Below, in pieces: positions 11,601 to 21,196 of a DNA stretch of 34,272 nt. Source of the stretch: an uncultured Bacteroidales bacterium (GTDB lineage Bacteria > Bacteroidota > Bacteroidia > Bacteroidales > UBA4417); contig CAIRHD010000198.1 in NCBI GenBank assembly GCA_903878265.1, positions 1 through 34,272 on the forward strand. Reading direction: 5' to 3'. The notes under the pieces are model-generated. The model was not told the origin of the DNA. It ran no database searches and saw nothing but the letters and a program-made list of their open reading frames with translations. Each line of letters starts with the position of its first letter. Within the stretch, counting starts at the first letter, position 1. A program made the position numbers and the translations under genes.

Positions 11601-12907
11601 AAATGAGGATTGTAGATCCACAAACAAGTATAATTTTGGCATCCGGCCATATCCCTTATGCATCAAACCTTTATTTTGCAAATGGTGCAGATGTTAAAAA
11701 AGGCGATCTTATTACTGAATGGGATCCATACAATGCGGTTATTCTCTCTGAAGTTGATGGTGTATTGGCTTTTGATAACATTACCGAAGGGATAACTTTT
11801 AAAGTCGAGGCCGACGAGCAAACCGGATATCAAGAGAAAATTATCATTGAATCTCGTGTAAAAGCAAAGAATCCTGCAATAAAAATTGTATCGAGTGATG
11901 GCGAAGAATTAAAAAATTATGACTTGCCAGTTGGCTCCCACTTACAGATTGAAGAGGGGAAAACCATTAAAGCCGGTGATGTTTTGGTAAAAATCCCTCG
12001 TGCTGTTGGAAAAACCGGTGATATTACCGGAGGTCTTCCAAGGGTAACTGAGCTTTTCGAAGCCCGTAATCCTTCCGATCCTGCAGTTGTTTCCGAAATT
12101 GATGGTGTAGTTTCTTTTGGGAAGAAGTTGAAACGCGGAAACCGTGAAATCATTATTACTTCAAAAACCGGTGAAGAGCGCAGTTACCTGATTTCTACTT
12201 CAAAGCAGATACTTGCCCAGGAAAATGACTATGTACGTGCTGGAACCCCGCTTTCGGATGGTGCTATCACTCCTGCCGACATCTTGGCCATTAAAGGTCC
12301 TATGAAGGTTCAGGAATATATCGTCAACGAAATTCAGGAAGTTTATCGTTTGCAAGGTGTTAAAATCAATGATAAACACTACGAAGTAATAGTTAGGCAG
12401 ATGATGCGTAAAGTAGAAGTTGTCGATCCAGGAGATACCAAATTCCTTGAAGGCGAACTTGTTAACAAAATAGACTTCAACGAAGAGAACGATTGGATTT
12501 TTGGAAAGAAAATAGTTGAAGATTGTGGCGACAGTTTTAACTTAAAGTCTGGCCAAATTGTAAGTGCCCGCAAGCTACGTGATGAAAACTCCTTGTTGAA
12601 ACGGCGCGACAGGAAACAAGTTGAATCTCGTGATGCCAATTCTGCAACTGCCAAACAAATACTGCAAGGTATTACCCGCGCATCGTTGCAGGTACGTAGT
12701 TGGATTTCAGCCGCATCATTTCAGGAGACCACCAAAGTGCTCACACAGGCATCGATTCAATCAAAAAGCGACGAATTGTTAGGCTTGAAAGAAAACGTAA
12801 TTGTGGGCCACCTTATTCCGGCAGGAACCGGTTTGCGAGAGTATGAACATCTTATTGTGGGTTCTCGTGAAGAGTATAACAGGATGTTGGCTTCAAAAGC
12901 TGAATAA
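8624..12907 (+). CDS. rpoC: DNA-directed RNA polymerase subunit beta'
   Basis: 1427 aa; [20 protein letters not shown] zinc site, [12 protein letters not shown] catalytic loop. Confidence 0.99.
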   Translation: MAFRKENTAANKFSRIRISLASPESILERSSGEVLKPETINYRTYKPERDGLFCERIFGPVKDWECHCGKYKRIRYKGIVCDRCGVEVTEKKVRRERMGHIQLVVPVAHIWYFRSLPNKIGALLGVPSKKLDSIIYYERYVVIQPGILAAEGLKTLDFITEEEYFDYIDSLPKENHYLDERDPNKFIAKMGAEALVDLLARLDLDQVSYDLRHKANTETSQQRKMEALKRLQVYESFRDAKTRGENKPEWMIVRVVPVIPPELRPLVPLDGGRFATSDLNDLYRRVIIRNNRLKRLIEIKAPDVIMRNEKRMLQEAVDSLFDNSRKASSVKTESNRALKSLSDSLKGKQGRFRQNLLGKRVDYSGRSVIVVGPELKLHECGLPKDMASELFKPFIIRKMLERGIVKTVKSAKKIVDRKDPVVWEILENILKGHPVMLNRAPTLHRLGIQAFQPKLIEGKAIQLHPLVCTAFNADFDGDQMAVHLPLGNAAILEAQILMLASHNILNPANGAPITVPSQDMVLGLYYITKGRKTEPGHIMKGEGMSFYSSEEVIIAYNEKKIDLHAWIKVRIPVIENGEKVEKLTETTVGRVLFNLVVPEEYGFINQLLTKKSLRDIIGDLLKKTGTAKAARFLDDIKSLGFNMAFKGGLSFNLGDVLVPKLKEELIHKANLEVEDVMNSYNMGFITNNERYNQIIDIWTHTNSNLTKKVMTDLATDNQGFNPAFMMLDSGARGSKEQIRQLSGMRGLMAKPQKSGATGGEIIENPILSNLKEGLSVLEYFISTHGARKGLADTALKTADAGYLTRRLVDVAQDVIISEPDCGTLRGRVTSALKKNEELVESLYDRILGRVTLHDIYHPHSGELIASAGEELTEEICTIIEDSPMESVEIRSVLTCESKQGVCAKCYGRNLASGRMVQKGEAVGVIAAQSIGEPGTQLTLRTFHVGGVAGANIASASRIVAKYTGRIEIDELRSVEYTNAEDRTYQIVLGRSAEMRIVDPQTSIILASGHIPYASNLYFANGADVKKGDLITEWDPYNAVILSEVDGVLAFDNITEGITFKVEADEQTGYQEKIIIESRVKAKNPAIKIVSSDGEELKNYDLPVGSHLQIEEGKTIKAGDVLVKIPRAVGKTGDITGGLPRVTELFEARNPSDPAVVSEIDGVVSFGKKLKRGNREIIITSKTGEERSYLISTSKQILAQENDYVRAGTPLSDGAITPADILAIKGPMKVQEYIVNEIQEVYRLQGVKINDKHYEVIVRQMMRKVEVVDPGDTKFLEGELVNKIDFNEENDWIFGKKIVEDCGDSFNLKSGQIVSARKLRDENSLLKRRDRKQVESRDANSATAKQILQGITRASLQVRSWISAASFQETTKVLTQASIQSKSDELLGLKENVIVGHLIPAGTGLREYEHLIVGSREEYNRMLASKAE

Positions 12908-12924
12908 TCGATAGTTCAAAAACT

Positions 12925-12972
12925 AATATCAGGGAAACTGTATCAAGGCAATTGATTGGTTTCCCTGATATT
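12925..12972 (+). promoter_or_regulatory. Long hairpin between rpoC and the DUF3467-like ORF
   Basis: AATATCAGGGAAAC ... GTTTCCCTGATATT (14 bp perfect) with inner ATCAA-GGCAA-TTGAT; no U tract. Confidence 0.6.
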
Positions 12973-13002
12973 TAAATAGTTACAAAATAAACTTCCATAG
13001 AA

Positions 13003-13320
13003 ATGAACGATCCTAATAACCTAAATCAAAACCAGATAAACATTGAGCTTTCCGATGAGGTTGGCGAAGGTATATACTCAAATCTGGCAGTAATCACTCA
13101 TTCCAATTCGGAGTTCGTGGTAGATTTTATAAAACTCATGCCCGGTGTCCCGAAAGCCAAAGTTAAATCTCGGATAATACTTACACCTCAGCATGCTAAG
13201 AGGTTATACCGTGCTTTAAAAGAAAATATTGGCAAATTCGAGGCAATACATGGTCCCATTAAAGAAATGGAAGGTGGGGATTTCCCGTTTCAACTGAGCG
13301 GTCCTGCAGGACAGGCATAG
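13003..13320 (+). CDS. DUF3467-like conserved protein
   Basis: 105 aa; IELSDEVGEGIYSNLAVITHSNSEFVVDFIKLMPGVPKAKVKSRIILTPQHAKRLYRAL, typical DUF3467 sequence pattern, immediately after rpoC. Confidence 0.85.
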   Translation: MNDPNNLNQNQINIELSDEVGEGIYSNLAVITHSNSEFVVDFIKLMPGVPKAKVKSRIILTPQHAKRLYRALKENIGKFEAIHGPIKEMEGGDFPFQLSGPAGQA

Positions 13321-13343
13321 GTGGAAAAAGGGTTATTTACAAT

Positions 13344-13376
13344 AAAAAAGAGGTTTCAACTGAAACCTCTTTTTTT
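13344..13376 (+). terminator. Intrinsic (bidirectional) terminator after the rpoBC-DUF3467 block
   Basis: AAAAAAGAGGTTTC-AACT-GAAACCTCTTTTTTT. Confidence 0.9.
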
Positions 13377-13551
13377 GTATGGTTATTAGAAAATCCCTGT
13401 AGAGTTCTAAAAATTGGATTGTTTAAAACGCTCTATGAAATTTTGAGAACTATTGTGAATGGTAACGCACCTACCTAGTTTCCCGGATTTCAATCTTTAA
13501 TTTTGTTTAAAGCTAAATCGGAATAATAATACAGCAAGCAATCGCAAAATA

Positions 13552-13839
13552 TTAGCGATTGACCAAATACCTGAATATCAAATACGACTGCTCATTATTT
13601 AGTTTAGCTTTAGGGACCATAACTTCGAGGGTTTTTTTCCATCCTATATCGGATTTGCTGCTGAGTTTTGGCAGTTTATGGCATTTCCCACAATTGTTCA
13701 GGTATAAGTCGTGGCCTTGTTGTAGTTCAACAAGAGTGGCTGGCTCTACTTTGTTTACATTTTTCTCACTCGGCACATAAAGTTGTGAGGTACAAGCAAC
13801 GGTAGCCACAAATAATAATGCAAAGAAAATTGGTTTCAT
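13552..13839 (-). CDS. Small cytochrome-c-like lipoprotein
   Basis: Likely start MKPIFFALLFVATVAC (signal peptide with possible lipobox Cys); single heme motif CGKCH; the ORF-track start at 13908 is upstream extension. Confidence 0.7.
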   Translation of the reverse strand: MKPIFFALLFVATVACTSQLYVPSEKNVNKVEPATLVELQQGHDLYLNNCGKCHKLPKLSSKSDIGWKKTLEVMVPKAKLNNEQSYLIFRYLVNR

Positions 13840-13995
13840 AAGCTTAGTTTTTTTGAAAGTAAAAGTAATTGTTTTTTTTGAAATATGTCCTATTGTGTAA
13901 ACGCTCATTTTTTAATTTCTTCAATTGGCTTAATAGTTATTACAATGAATTCAATTTATTGATTAACAAGCCAATAAAACCTAGATCATTAAAAG

Positions 13996-14030
13996 CAAAA
14001 ACAGCAACTTTCAAGAAGGTTGCTGTTTTT
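13996..14030 (-). terminator. Intrinsic terminator (bidirectional sequence) downstream of NYN gene
   Basis: AAAAACAGCAAC...GTTGCTGTTTTT stem with flanking A/T runs, 30 bp past the stop codon of the minus-strand gene at 14060. Confidence 0.75.
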
Positions 14031-14059
14031 AAAACTCTAAATAGGATAACTGAAAATGA

Positions 14060-14746
14060 TTAAACGTTAAACAACGAATTCACAATCGGGTCGTTTTTAC
14101 TGGTACGGTCGTCAATACGTTTGTCCATCATAAGCGGATACACACACTCATCAATCAAAGCCTGACTGGTACGGGTGGTAACTTTGTAGGAGCGGCCGGC
14201 TGCGGAGGTCGATTCGTATGAGAAATCCCATCCTAATACCATTACCCTGGTGCCGCGGCTGTTAATCTTTTTGATAAGGGGAACATAATCAGTATCGCCT
14301 GCGATAATAACAATTACGTCAAGTTGCTTAACAAGTGTAAGTTCGTAAGTTTCGAGCGAGAACCAAACATCGATCCCTTTTTCTTCGGCATCACCGGTAC
14401 GCGAATCAACCAAGAGTGGGTAATTGTGCGTGGTAATGCCCTCATACATAAAAATGTCTTCGATACGACGCTCATTTGTCATTTGCGTCAAACGATAAGA
14501 TTCGTCGGGGTACTTTTTCTCTAACTGACTTGTTGAGTAACGCCCGCGAAACCAATGTGTTTCAACTACCTGGCAATAACGTTTCTCGGAGTTTTCAAGT
14601 TTTGAAATCTCATCGCGTAGAAATTCTGCTAAACCATTAAAGTTGATTGTGCTTTTTCGTTCATGATGATACCGATAATACGAGTTTACTTTCAAAAAGA
14701 AAGTGCCATCGATGAACAATCCGATTTTTTTAATTTTTTCTTCCAT
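14060..14746 (-). CDS. NYN/LabA-like (PIN-fold) domain protein
   Basis: 228 aa; IGLFIDGTFF N-terminal motif, EEKGIDVWFSLETYELTLVKQLDVIVIIAGDTDYVPLIKKINSRGTRVMVLG pattern with acidic residues typical of NYN domains. Confidence 0.85.
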   Translation of the reverse strand: MEEKIKKIGLFIDGTFFLKVNSYYRYHHERKSTINFNGLAEFLRDEISKLENSEKRYCQVVETHWFRGRYSTSQLEKKYPDESYRLTQMTNERRIEDIFMYEGITTHNYPLLVDSRTGDAEEKGIDVWFSLETYELTLVKQLDVIVIIAGDTDYVPLIKKINSRGTRVMVLGWDFSYESTSAAGRSYKVTTRTSQALIDECVYPLMMDKRIDDRTSKNDPIVNSLFNV

Positions 14747-15468
14747 TGCAATCGTATTAATAATTATTAAAAAATAGGTCGTGATATAAAATTAATCAAT
14801 ATAACAACAACCTTTTAAATTTGTTCATGCTCTTCAAGCAGCATTTGTGGGTGATTGTTTTTTTTGAATAGCTAAAAGTATTCATAGTTAGTGTTACTTA
14901 TGCCCCAATGAAGATTTGCAAATTTAAACTTAATTTGTTAACAACCTAACTTTATAAAAAAAATCTTTTTAAATCTTTTCTCAATAAATATTTTATTAAT
15001 GTGCTGGTGTAATATTTGTCGAAAAATAGATACAAATTGCCTTTTTAAACTACCTGCGATTCTGAGCCAAAGGTATCTTTCTGAAATACGAGACACGGTA
15101 AATGGCATAAATCCAATAAGTTGTCGATATTTTATATAGCTCTGCATTAAGCTTTTGTCCGATTTTCTGGCAAAAAACTGTAGATGTAATATATAGTGTA
15201 GGCCCGTCCTTAGACAGTATTAAGTTTAGGTAAAACTATTCCATAAGGCTAATATGGAAATATAAAATTCCTATAAAGCTTGCGCTTTTTATTCATTTAT
15301 TGCCAATTTTTAATGAGATTTTGAGATCGCTGGACTAATTTGGTACTATAATTCCCATACTGAGCTTGACGAAGTATCTAAACAAAAGGACAAGGAGACT
15401 TAAGCAAACACCAAACAAAAGGACATGAAATTTTTCCGCCACATCAAAATAATATGTAGCCGAAACAA

Positions 15469-15500
15469 TTGAAATGAAATGGAAAACTGCCGTAACTTTG
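15469..15500 (+). promoter_or_regulatory. Putative Bacteroidota-type promoter for the 15522 ORF
   Basis: TTG at 15469-15471 and TAACTTTG (TAnnTTTG match) at 15493-15500, about 21 nt spacing, about 20 nt before ATG. Confidence 0.55.
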
Positions 15501-15521
15501 CAAAAACTTAGATAAACCAAG

Positions 15522-17243
15522 ATGCAAAAACTATTTTATCCAATCTTTTTCACCTTTTGTTTGATGTGCTTTAACGAAACTGTTTATTCTCAGGCTCCTG
15601 CCTCTGTAAAACATGGGCCATTAGGCGTTTTTATCTTCTTGGGCAAAGAAATCCCTTCGGGCAAAAGCATTGTGAGTTATAAAATCGAACGTTCGGATGA
15701 CAGCGTACATTGGAAAATGATTGCCGAAGTGAAAACGCCTTCAGGATTCGATGCCTTTAGGGCAAAAGTTGAAAAGGCCAAAACATTTTTCCCTTCCCAG
15801 CCTTTGCCACCGAAAGAAAAACTCAACGAACTTTATTCTAAAGCTGTTGCCTTCGGAAATACCGATTCATTGAAAGGGATGCGACTTTTGTTACCTATAA
15901 AGATCGCTCTGGGAATTATGTATTACGATACCACAGCCCCCCCAAAAAATACCTGCCGATATAGGATCAACAGCATTAAAACATCTGGCGATTTGTTGCA
16001 AAGTATTGTTACCGATACCATTTCCTTGCCATATCATGCTGTTTACGATACAATTAATTACAATGAAAGCAGTTACAACCAAAACTCGGTAATGGTGAAA
16101 TGGAAATCCATGGGCAAAAATCCTGCTCCATTGTTCATGGTTTACAAGTTCAAAAACAATGTACCGGCCATTGCAACTGGTACAACTGCACGTTTTTCGA
16201 TAAACGATACCACCTATTACACCTACACCGATACCACTCTTAATAAGAACGATGCAGCCAAAGAAATGCAGTATTTTATTTTGCCGTATGATTATTATGG
16301 GAATTCTGGGAATTCGTCGCAAGTGGCTGTTATTACGCAGGATAATTTTAATAAAGGCGGATTCATGCGCAACCATATTTCGTTTAAGCCTATGTTATCA
16401 GGGATTCAGGTTTGCTGGCATTTCAGTGATCCGTTTACGGTAAAAACTTTCGAAATATACCGCAGCGAAAGCGAAAAAATCGGATTCTGGAAACTGTCTG
16501 ATGTAGCAGCTTCCGATACGGCATTCCTTGATCAGCAAATTTGGCCCGAAAAGACATATTATTATTATATTCAGGTTGTTGCAAAAGCTGGGAAACGAAC
16601 AAAACAAAGTCCGGTTTTGATGGCCAAGGTTCCTGGAATTGGTTTTAGCGAAAAGCTCAACGTTCCGGCACTTTTACAGGTGGCCATGGCTGATAATAGA
16701 ATAAGACTGATAGTTGAAACAAAAGATACCGCCGCTACGCATTTGCGGATCTACCGTGGCGAAAAAGGGGCTTTGGTTGCTCTTCCCAATTTGGTTGAAA
16801 TAAACAAATCCGCCTTTGTGGTTTTTAACGATTCAAGCCTAAAACCACATTACCAAGTTGATGTTTTTTATGCTGTCCGTAACGAAAAAAATGGTTCAGG
16901 CATAAGCAATTTATCAGAGGAATTGCCTGTTGCCAGTAATGGTGACTCCAATGAAGCCACCTATTTTTATGCTTATCCGGATAAAGGGAAAATAGAATTG
17001 TACTGGGACGATGTGCTAATAAGAAATAATAATTATGTTTCCTATTCACTGTTAAGGCAATATGGAACTGCAAACAGCAAAACGCCGCTTATGGTTTTGG
17101 CCGAAAATTTAACGCTAAGTAGTTTTACCGACACGAACGCACATAGCGGAAACCAATATACATATATTCTGCGATTGGTGGAAAAGTCTGGAAACGGTGA
17201 TAAAACGTACAAGGTTACAACTCCGGCAGGCATTGAAAAATAA
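15522..17243 (+). CDS. Secreted hypothetical protein with fibronectin type III-like repeats
   Basis: 573 aa; signal peptide-like N-terminus; repeated YKIERSDDSVHWKMIAEV / FEIYRSESEKIGFWKLSDVAASDTAFLDQ...KTYYYYIQVVAKAG patterns. Confidence 0.7.
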   Translation: MQKLFYPIFFTFCLMCFNETVYSQAPASVKHGPLGVFIFLGKEIPSGKSIVSYKIERSDDSVHWKMIAEVKTPSGFDAFRAKVEKAKTFFPSQPLPPKEKLNELYSKAVAFGNTDSLKGMRLLLPIKIALGIMYYDTTAPPKNTCRYRINSIKTSGDLLQSIVTDTISLPYHAVYDTINYNESSYNQNSVMVKWKSMGKNPAPLFMVYKFKNNVPAIATGTTARFSINDTTYYTYTDTTLNKNDAAKEMQYFILPYDYYGNSGNSSQVAVITQDNFNKGGFMRNHISFKPMLSGIQVCWHFSDPFTVKTFEIYRSESEKIGFWKLSDVAASDTAFLDQQIWPEKTYYYYIQVVAKAGKRTKQSPVLMAKVPGIGFSEKLNVPALLQVAMADNRIRLIVETKDTAATHLRIYRGEKGALVALPNLVEINKSAFVVFNDSSLKPHYQVDVFYAVRNEKNGSGISNLSEELPVASNGDSNEATYFYAYPDKGKIELYWDDVLIRNNNYVSYSLLRQYGTANSKTPLMVLAENLTLSSFTDTNAHSGNQYTYILRLVEKSGNGDKTYKVTTPAGIEK

Positions 17244-17416
17244 GGTAAAGCCAAGGGTTTTACTGAAATGGATTAGAAGTAGGGTGGAGATAGTTTGATC
17301 TTTGGACAATATGAATCAAATATCCACCAACGATTTCTGGAAATACTACTGCTTTCAACAGCATCATTCTATCCACACAATTACTAAACACATACATTTT
17401 CAAAATTGTACGATTC

Positions 17417-18553
17417 TTGAAAAAGCTTAAAATAGTTGCTGACGAAAAAATTCCATTCCTCAAAGGGGTTCTTGAACCTTATGCTGATGTTAGGTATCAG
17501 GCAGGCAGCCTTATTACAAAGGAAAGCATTATGGATGCTGACGCACTCTTAATCCGCACCCGCACCAAATGCAACCATAAATTGCTTGAAGGCACTTCAA
17601 TTATGTTTATTGGCACAGCCACAATAGGTTACGATCATATTGATGTTGATTATTGCAAATCGGGAAATATAACTTGGGCAAATGCGCCGGGTTGCAATTC
17701 AGCTTCGGTGCAACAGTACATTGTTGCTGCACTGTTAGAAATTGCGGCAAAAAACGATTTTAGCCTGAGCGAAAAAACGCTTGGTATTGTAGGCGTTGGA
17801 AATGTTGGCTCATTGATACACAAAGCGGCAGTTTGCCTTGGCATGAAAGTGAAACTTAACGATCCTCCACGATCACGCGAAAAAGGAGCTTACGGTTTTG
17901 TTTCACTTGATGAAATACTCGAAACATGCGATATTGGTACTGTACATGTGCCGCTTAATCGGCTTGGTTTAGATAAAACCTTTCATCTTTTTGATTCCGA
18001 AATGTTCCGGAAAATGAAAGCAGGTTCCTGGCTCATTAATTCTTCGCGCGGCGAAGTTGTGGAAACCGAAGCTTTAAAGAAAGCCCTAACCACTGGAAAA
18101 TTAGCAGGTACAGTATTGGATGTTTGGGAAAACGAACCTGAAATAGATCTGCAACTTCTAAGCATGGCTAGTATTTCGACTCCCCACATTGCTGGCTATT
18201 CAGTTGATGGCAAAGCTAATGGCACAGCTCAAATAGTTAAATCGTTGAGTTCATTTTTCAACCTTCCTATACACGATTTTTATCCATCCACTATCCCACA
18301 GCCTGAAGTACCTGAATTAATGATAGATGGATCTGGTAAAACTCCGCTTCAAATCGTATATGAGGCGGTACTCAGTACCTATCCGATAATTAAAGACCAT
18401 TCCCGTTTGCAAAGTTCGCCACTAACTTTTGAGCTACAAAGAGGACAATATCCAGCAAGGCGCGAATTTGCAGCCTATAAACTCCGCCCAATAAACTGCA
18501 ATCCAGAAACGCTTGAAATGTTGGCAACTTTGGGATTTGAAGTTGTTTCATAG
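17417..18553 (+). CDS. pdxB: 4-phosphoerythronate dehydrogenase
   Basis: 378 aa, TTG start; MKKLKIVADEKIPFLKG, RTRTKCNHKLLEGTSIMFIGTATIGYDHID, Rossmann GIVGVGNVGSLI, LINSSRGEVV; length as expected for PdxB. Confidence 0.88.
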   Translation: MKKLKIVADEKIPFLKGVLEPYADVRYQAGSLITKESIMDADALLIRTRTKCNHKLLEGTSIMFIGTATIGYDHIDVDYCKSGNITWANAPGCNSASVQQYIVAALLEIAAKNDFSLSEKTLGIVGVGNVGSLIHKAAVCLGMKVKLNDPPRSREKGAYGFVSLDEILETCDIGTVHVPLNRLGLDKTFHLFDSEMFRKMKAGSWLINSSRGEVVETEALKKALTTGKLAGTVLDVWENEPEIDLQLLSMASISTPHIAGYSVDGKANGTAQIVKSLSSFFNLPIHDFYPSTIPQPEVPELMIDGSGKTPLQIVYEAVLSTYPIIKDHSRLQSSPLTFELQRGQYPARREFAAYKLRPINCNPETLEMLATLGFEVVS

Positions 18554-18608
18554 TGTTTTAAAAGTTGGGGCATTTCAGGCTTGCACAAAAAACCTATGGA
18601 TAAACTGC

Positions 18609-20288
18609 TTAATCCATTTTGATAAACTTCCCTGATACCTTTTGTTGAGTTGTGCCTAACTGATAAATATAAACCCCGGGCCTTAGTGCGCCAACGTTTA
18701 AGCGTATCCCACAATCATCGTTTAATTCGAAAACAGCACCCGAAACCATCAGCCTTTTGCCATCAAGACTATAAATTCCAAGATTAATATTGCTCTTTTT
18801 GTTGCATTGGAAACGGATGGTAAGCCATGTTTTTACTGGGTTTGGAAACAAAACAGGCTTCATGTCGAAGTCCTTTTTGTGATTATTGATATGAAAATAG
18901 TTGGGATTAAATTCAATGGCACCAATATCAGGCGAATTTCCATACATTCTCGGGTTGTGGTATCCATCAAAAACAATCCCTTTAGTGTTGCCATAACCTG
19001 CATCTACCAGCGGTGAGCTTGCCAATAATGCGTAACCTGAAGCCTCAAATCCCGCGTTGTCGGTATTTCGCGAAAAATAATTGTTGCAAACAAGCACATC
19101 AGCTGTGCTGTCGGGAAGCATCACATACGAATCTTCACCTTTAAAGCTGGTATGTAAATGTTCGTAATAGTCGTAAGTACCTGGGCTGATGATAACATTG
19201 GATGCAATAATGCTGCCTTTGCTCAATGTGCTCACAAACCTGATCCCGTCTGATTTTGGGTTAATAATGTCGTTGTGCATGATGTAAAATGCCGAATCGG
19301 CCTCCACGGAAATATCGGTAACATAAATGCCATATTTCATTTGGGACGTATCAAGTGGTAAAAAAGTGCGGCCGGCATCAACAATTATATTGTTAAAAAT
19401 ACGGTAGCCGCCTAAGCCGTGGCTTTCGATCCCGCCACCTTTCCCCTCACTGATAACATTATTGTAGCAATCGCACTTGGAGCCACCTCCAAGCATTATC
19501 CCCGACATTTGCCCGAAGCTTTGATCCTGGCTATCGTACATGATTAAATTATCATATATCTGGCAATCGGTTGAGGCCGAACTGACTTGAATGCCATCCC
19601 AACCGGTATATTTGATGATATTATTGTAAATCCGCACCCCATCCAATAAACTTGGGAGCAACAAAGTATCCTCGCCGTTGCAATTTACGTTTTGGCCAAA
19701 GTATTTCGTGCTGCCAACATACATCCCTTCATCGCCAACATTGGCTATATAATTGTCGTGGATCAGCGTATTGTACTGTGTAAAATTGCCCCTGTTTGAG
19801 GTGAACGAACAGTCGGGATCTGTTTTTGCATAAATACCGCCAATCGAAGCATTTTCGATGGAAACGTGGTCTATTTCAAAATCGGAACTCAAATCGTTCA
19901 CCCCGATTCCAGCACCATTAAGGACACGGGTTATTTTAAAACCATAAAACTCGTTTTCGCTTCCGCTGCCTGTGAGCCTTACAAACCTGCAATTTTGTAT
20001 CGAAATCCCAAAGTAGTGATCTGTGTGGATGTTAACAGTACCGCTTTTATTCATAAAAACTATGGGTTTGCCTTGCTCGCCATAAAAATTCCGGATTAGG
20101 ATATAATCGCGGCTGCCGGGTTCAAAAAGTATCGTATCGCCTGGCTTAACCATATTGAAAGGCGACGCAAGGGCATCAACAAAAGTTAAAAGGGTATCAA
20201 CAGTAAAGCTTGTAGGGGAAGCGTGCAGTTTTGGAGCGAAAGCTAATCCGGTTGCCAAAATCAATAACCATACACAAATTAACTTCAT
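18609..20288 (-). CDS. Secreted right-handed parallel beta-helix protein with T9SS type A C-terminal sorting domain
   Basis: 559 aa; signal peptide; repeated NNIIKYTG/NNVISEG/HNDIINP motifs; C-terminal VLFPNPVKTWLTIRF...GVYIYQLGTTQQKVSGKFIKMD. Confidence 0.85.
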   Translation of the reverse strand: MKLICVWLLILATGLAFAPKLHASPTSFTVDTLLTFVDALASPFNMVKPGDTILFEPGSRDYILIRNFYGEQGKPIVFMNKSGTVNIHTDHYFGISIQNCRFVRLTGSGSENEFYGFKITRVLNGAGIGVNDLSSDFEIDHVSIENASIGGIYAKTDPDCSFTSNRGNFTQYNTLIHDNYIANVGDEGMYVGSTKYFGQNVNCNGEDTLLLPSLLDGVRIYNNIIKYTGWDGIQVSSASTDCQIYDNLIMYDSQDQSFGQMSGIMLGGGSKCDCYNNVISEGKGGGIESHGLGGYRIFNNIIVDAGRTFLPLDTSQMKYGIYVTDISVEADSAFYIMHNDIINPKSDGIRFVSTLSKGSIIASNVIISPGTYDYYEHLHTSFKGEDSYVMLPDSTADVLVCNNYFSRNTDNAGFEASGYALLASSPLVDAGYGNTKGIVFDGYHNPRMYGNSPDIGAIEFNPNYFHINNHKKDFDMKPVLFPNPVKTWLTIRFQCNKKSNINLGIYSLDGKRLMVSGAVFELNDDCGIRLNVGALRPGVYIYQLGTTQQKVSGKFIKMD

Positions 20289-20339
20289 AAAACACTTATT
20301 TATCCAAGGGGAACCTATTTGTTCATTTGTAACTATTCT

Positions 20340-20385
20340 GGGGTTTAACTTATAGGGGTTAGGAGTTGGGGTTTAGGGGTTAGGG
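20340..20385 (+). repeat. G-rich telomere-like tract / putative G-quadruplex motif
   Basis: GGGGTTTAACTTATAGGGGTTAGGAGTTGGGGTTTAGGGGTTAGGG: five G-tracts within 46 nt. Confidence 0.55.
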
Positions 20386-20869
20386 TTCACCAATTTTATG
20401 CGAAATTGTTGATTAAATCAAGATTTATTGGATTAGCAAATTCCTAACAGCCTACAGCCTAACAGCCTAAATCGAATAAAAGGTACATTCTTCGTTTTAC
20501 AGGTGCAGGGTGAATAGTTACGTTCATTTTAATTTTGACCTCAATGCCATGTTAGGGAAGAGGGTGAAAACTGTAGGAATAATCTTCCACAGCCATCCCA
20601 CAAATCGATTTTTCTGTGGCCACATTTTCATCACACCAAAGGTTGAAGCTATATGCAGTAAGAAATTACGTGTTACATTCCAATCCACAGGCAGAAAAGC
20701 CGTTGTGGCAAACAGCACATCGAAACCTACCGTAACGCATCACCTTTGTGTGGCAACTTGCGTTTAATGCCTGACTATCCAAATCTGCTTTTGGTTCGTT
20801 CATTTTCAATTGAATCTTATGATTAGAATGCCTTTTATTTTTTTTCGATAGCTTTCCCCGCCTATCGAA

Positions 20870-21196
20870 TCATTTGTTTTGTAATTGTTTAACAGGATAA
20901 CCAAATATCCTTTTTTGGTTGCCCTGCTCATCTATTGTTATGAAAAAATCAGATTCGATAAAGTATTTGCATTCCCAATCGAATCCAAATTGAGTGGGTG
21001 TATCAATAAGTCTATATTTTTGTTTCTCCCCATCTTTTACCAAGCATATTGCCAATTGGTCATCTTTATCCAATATCCATGCATCGCCAGTTTCTGTTGA
21101 AAATAAAATCAATCCCCCTAGCCTAACTACTCTTCCATCACACTGATATGCTCTTTTAATTATGTACTCAATTTCTTTTTTGATATCCGTTTTCAT
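20870..21196 (-). CDS. Hypothetical protein
   Basis: 108 aa ORF starting MKTDIKKEIEYIIKRAYQCDGRVVRLGGLILFSTETGDAWILDKDDQ; plausible soluble protein composition. Confidence 0.6.
   Translation of the reverse strand: MKTDIKKEIEYIIKRAYQCDGRVVRLGGLILFSTETGDAWILDKDDQLAICLVKDGEKQKYRLIDTPTQFGFDWECKYFIESDFFITIDEQGNQKRIFGYPVKQLQNK

Noticed and set aside
14938-15520. Two minus-strand ORFs (69 aa, 61 aa) in the AT-rich gap
   Set aside because: Low-complexity, F/I/K-rich translations without domain support; likely noncoding.
20510-20767. Possible small gene or decayed gene on either strand (85 aa plus, 64 aa minus)
   Set aside because: No recognisable domain, overlapping frames on both strands, no promoter or terminator signals.
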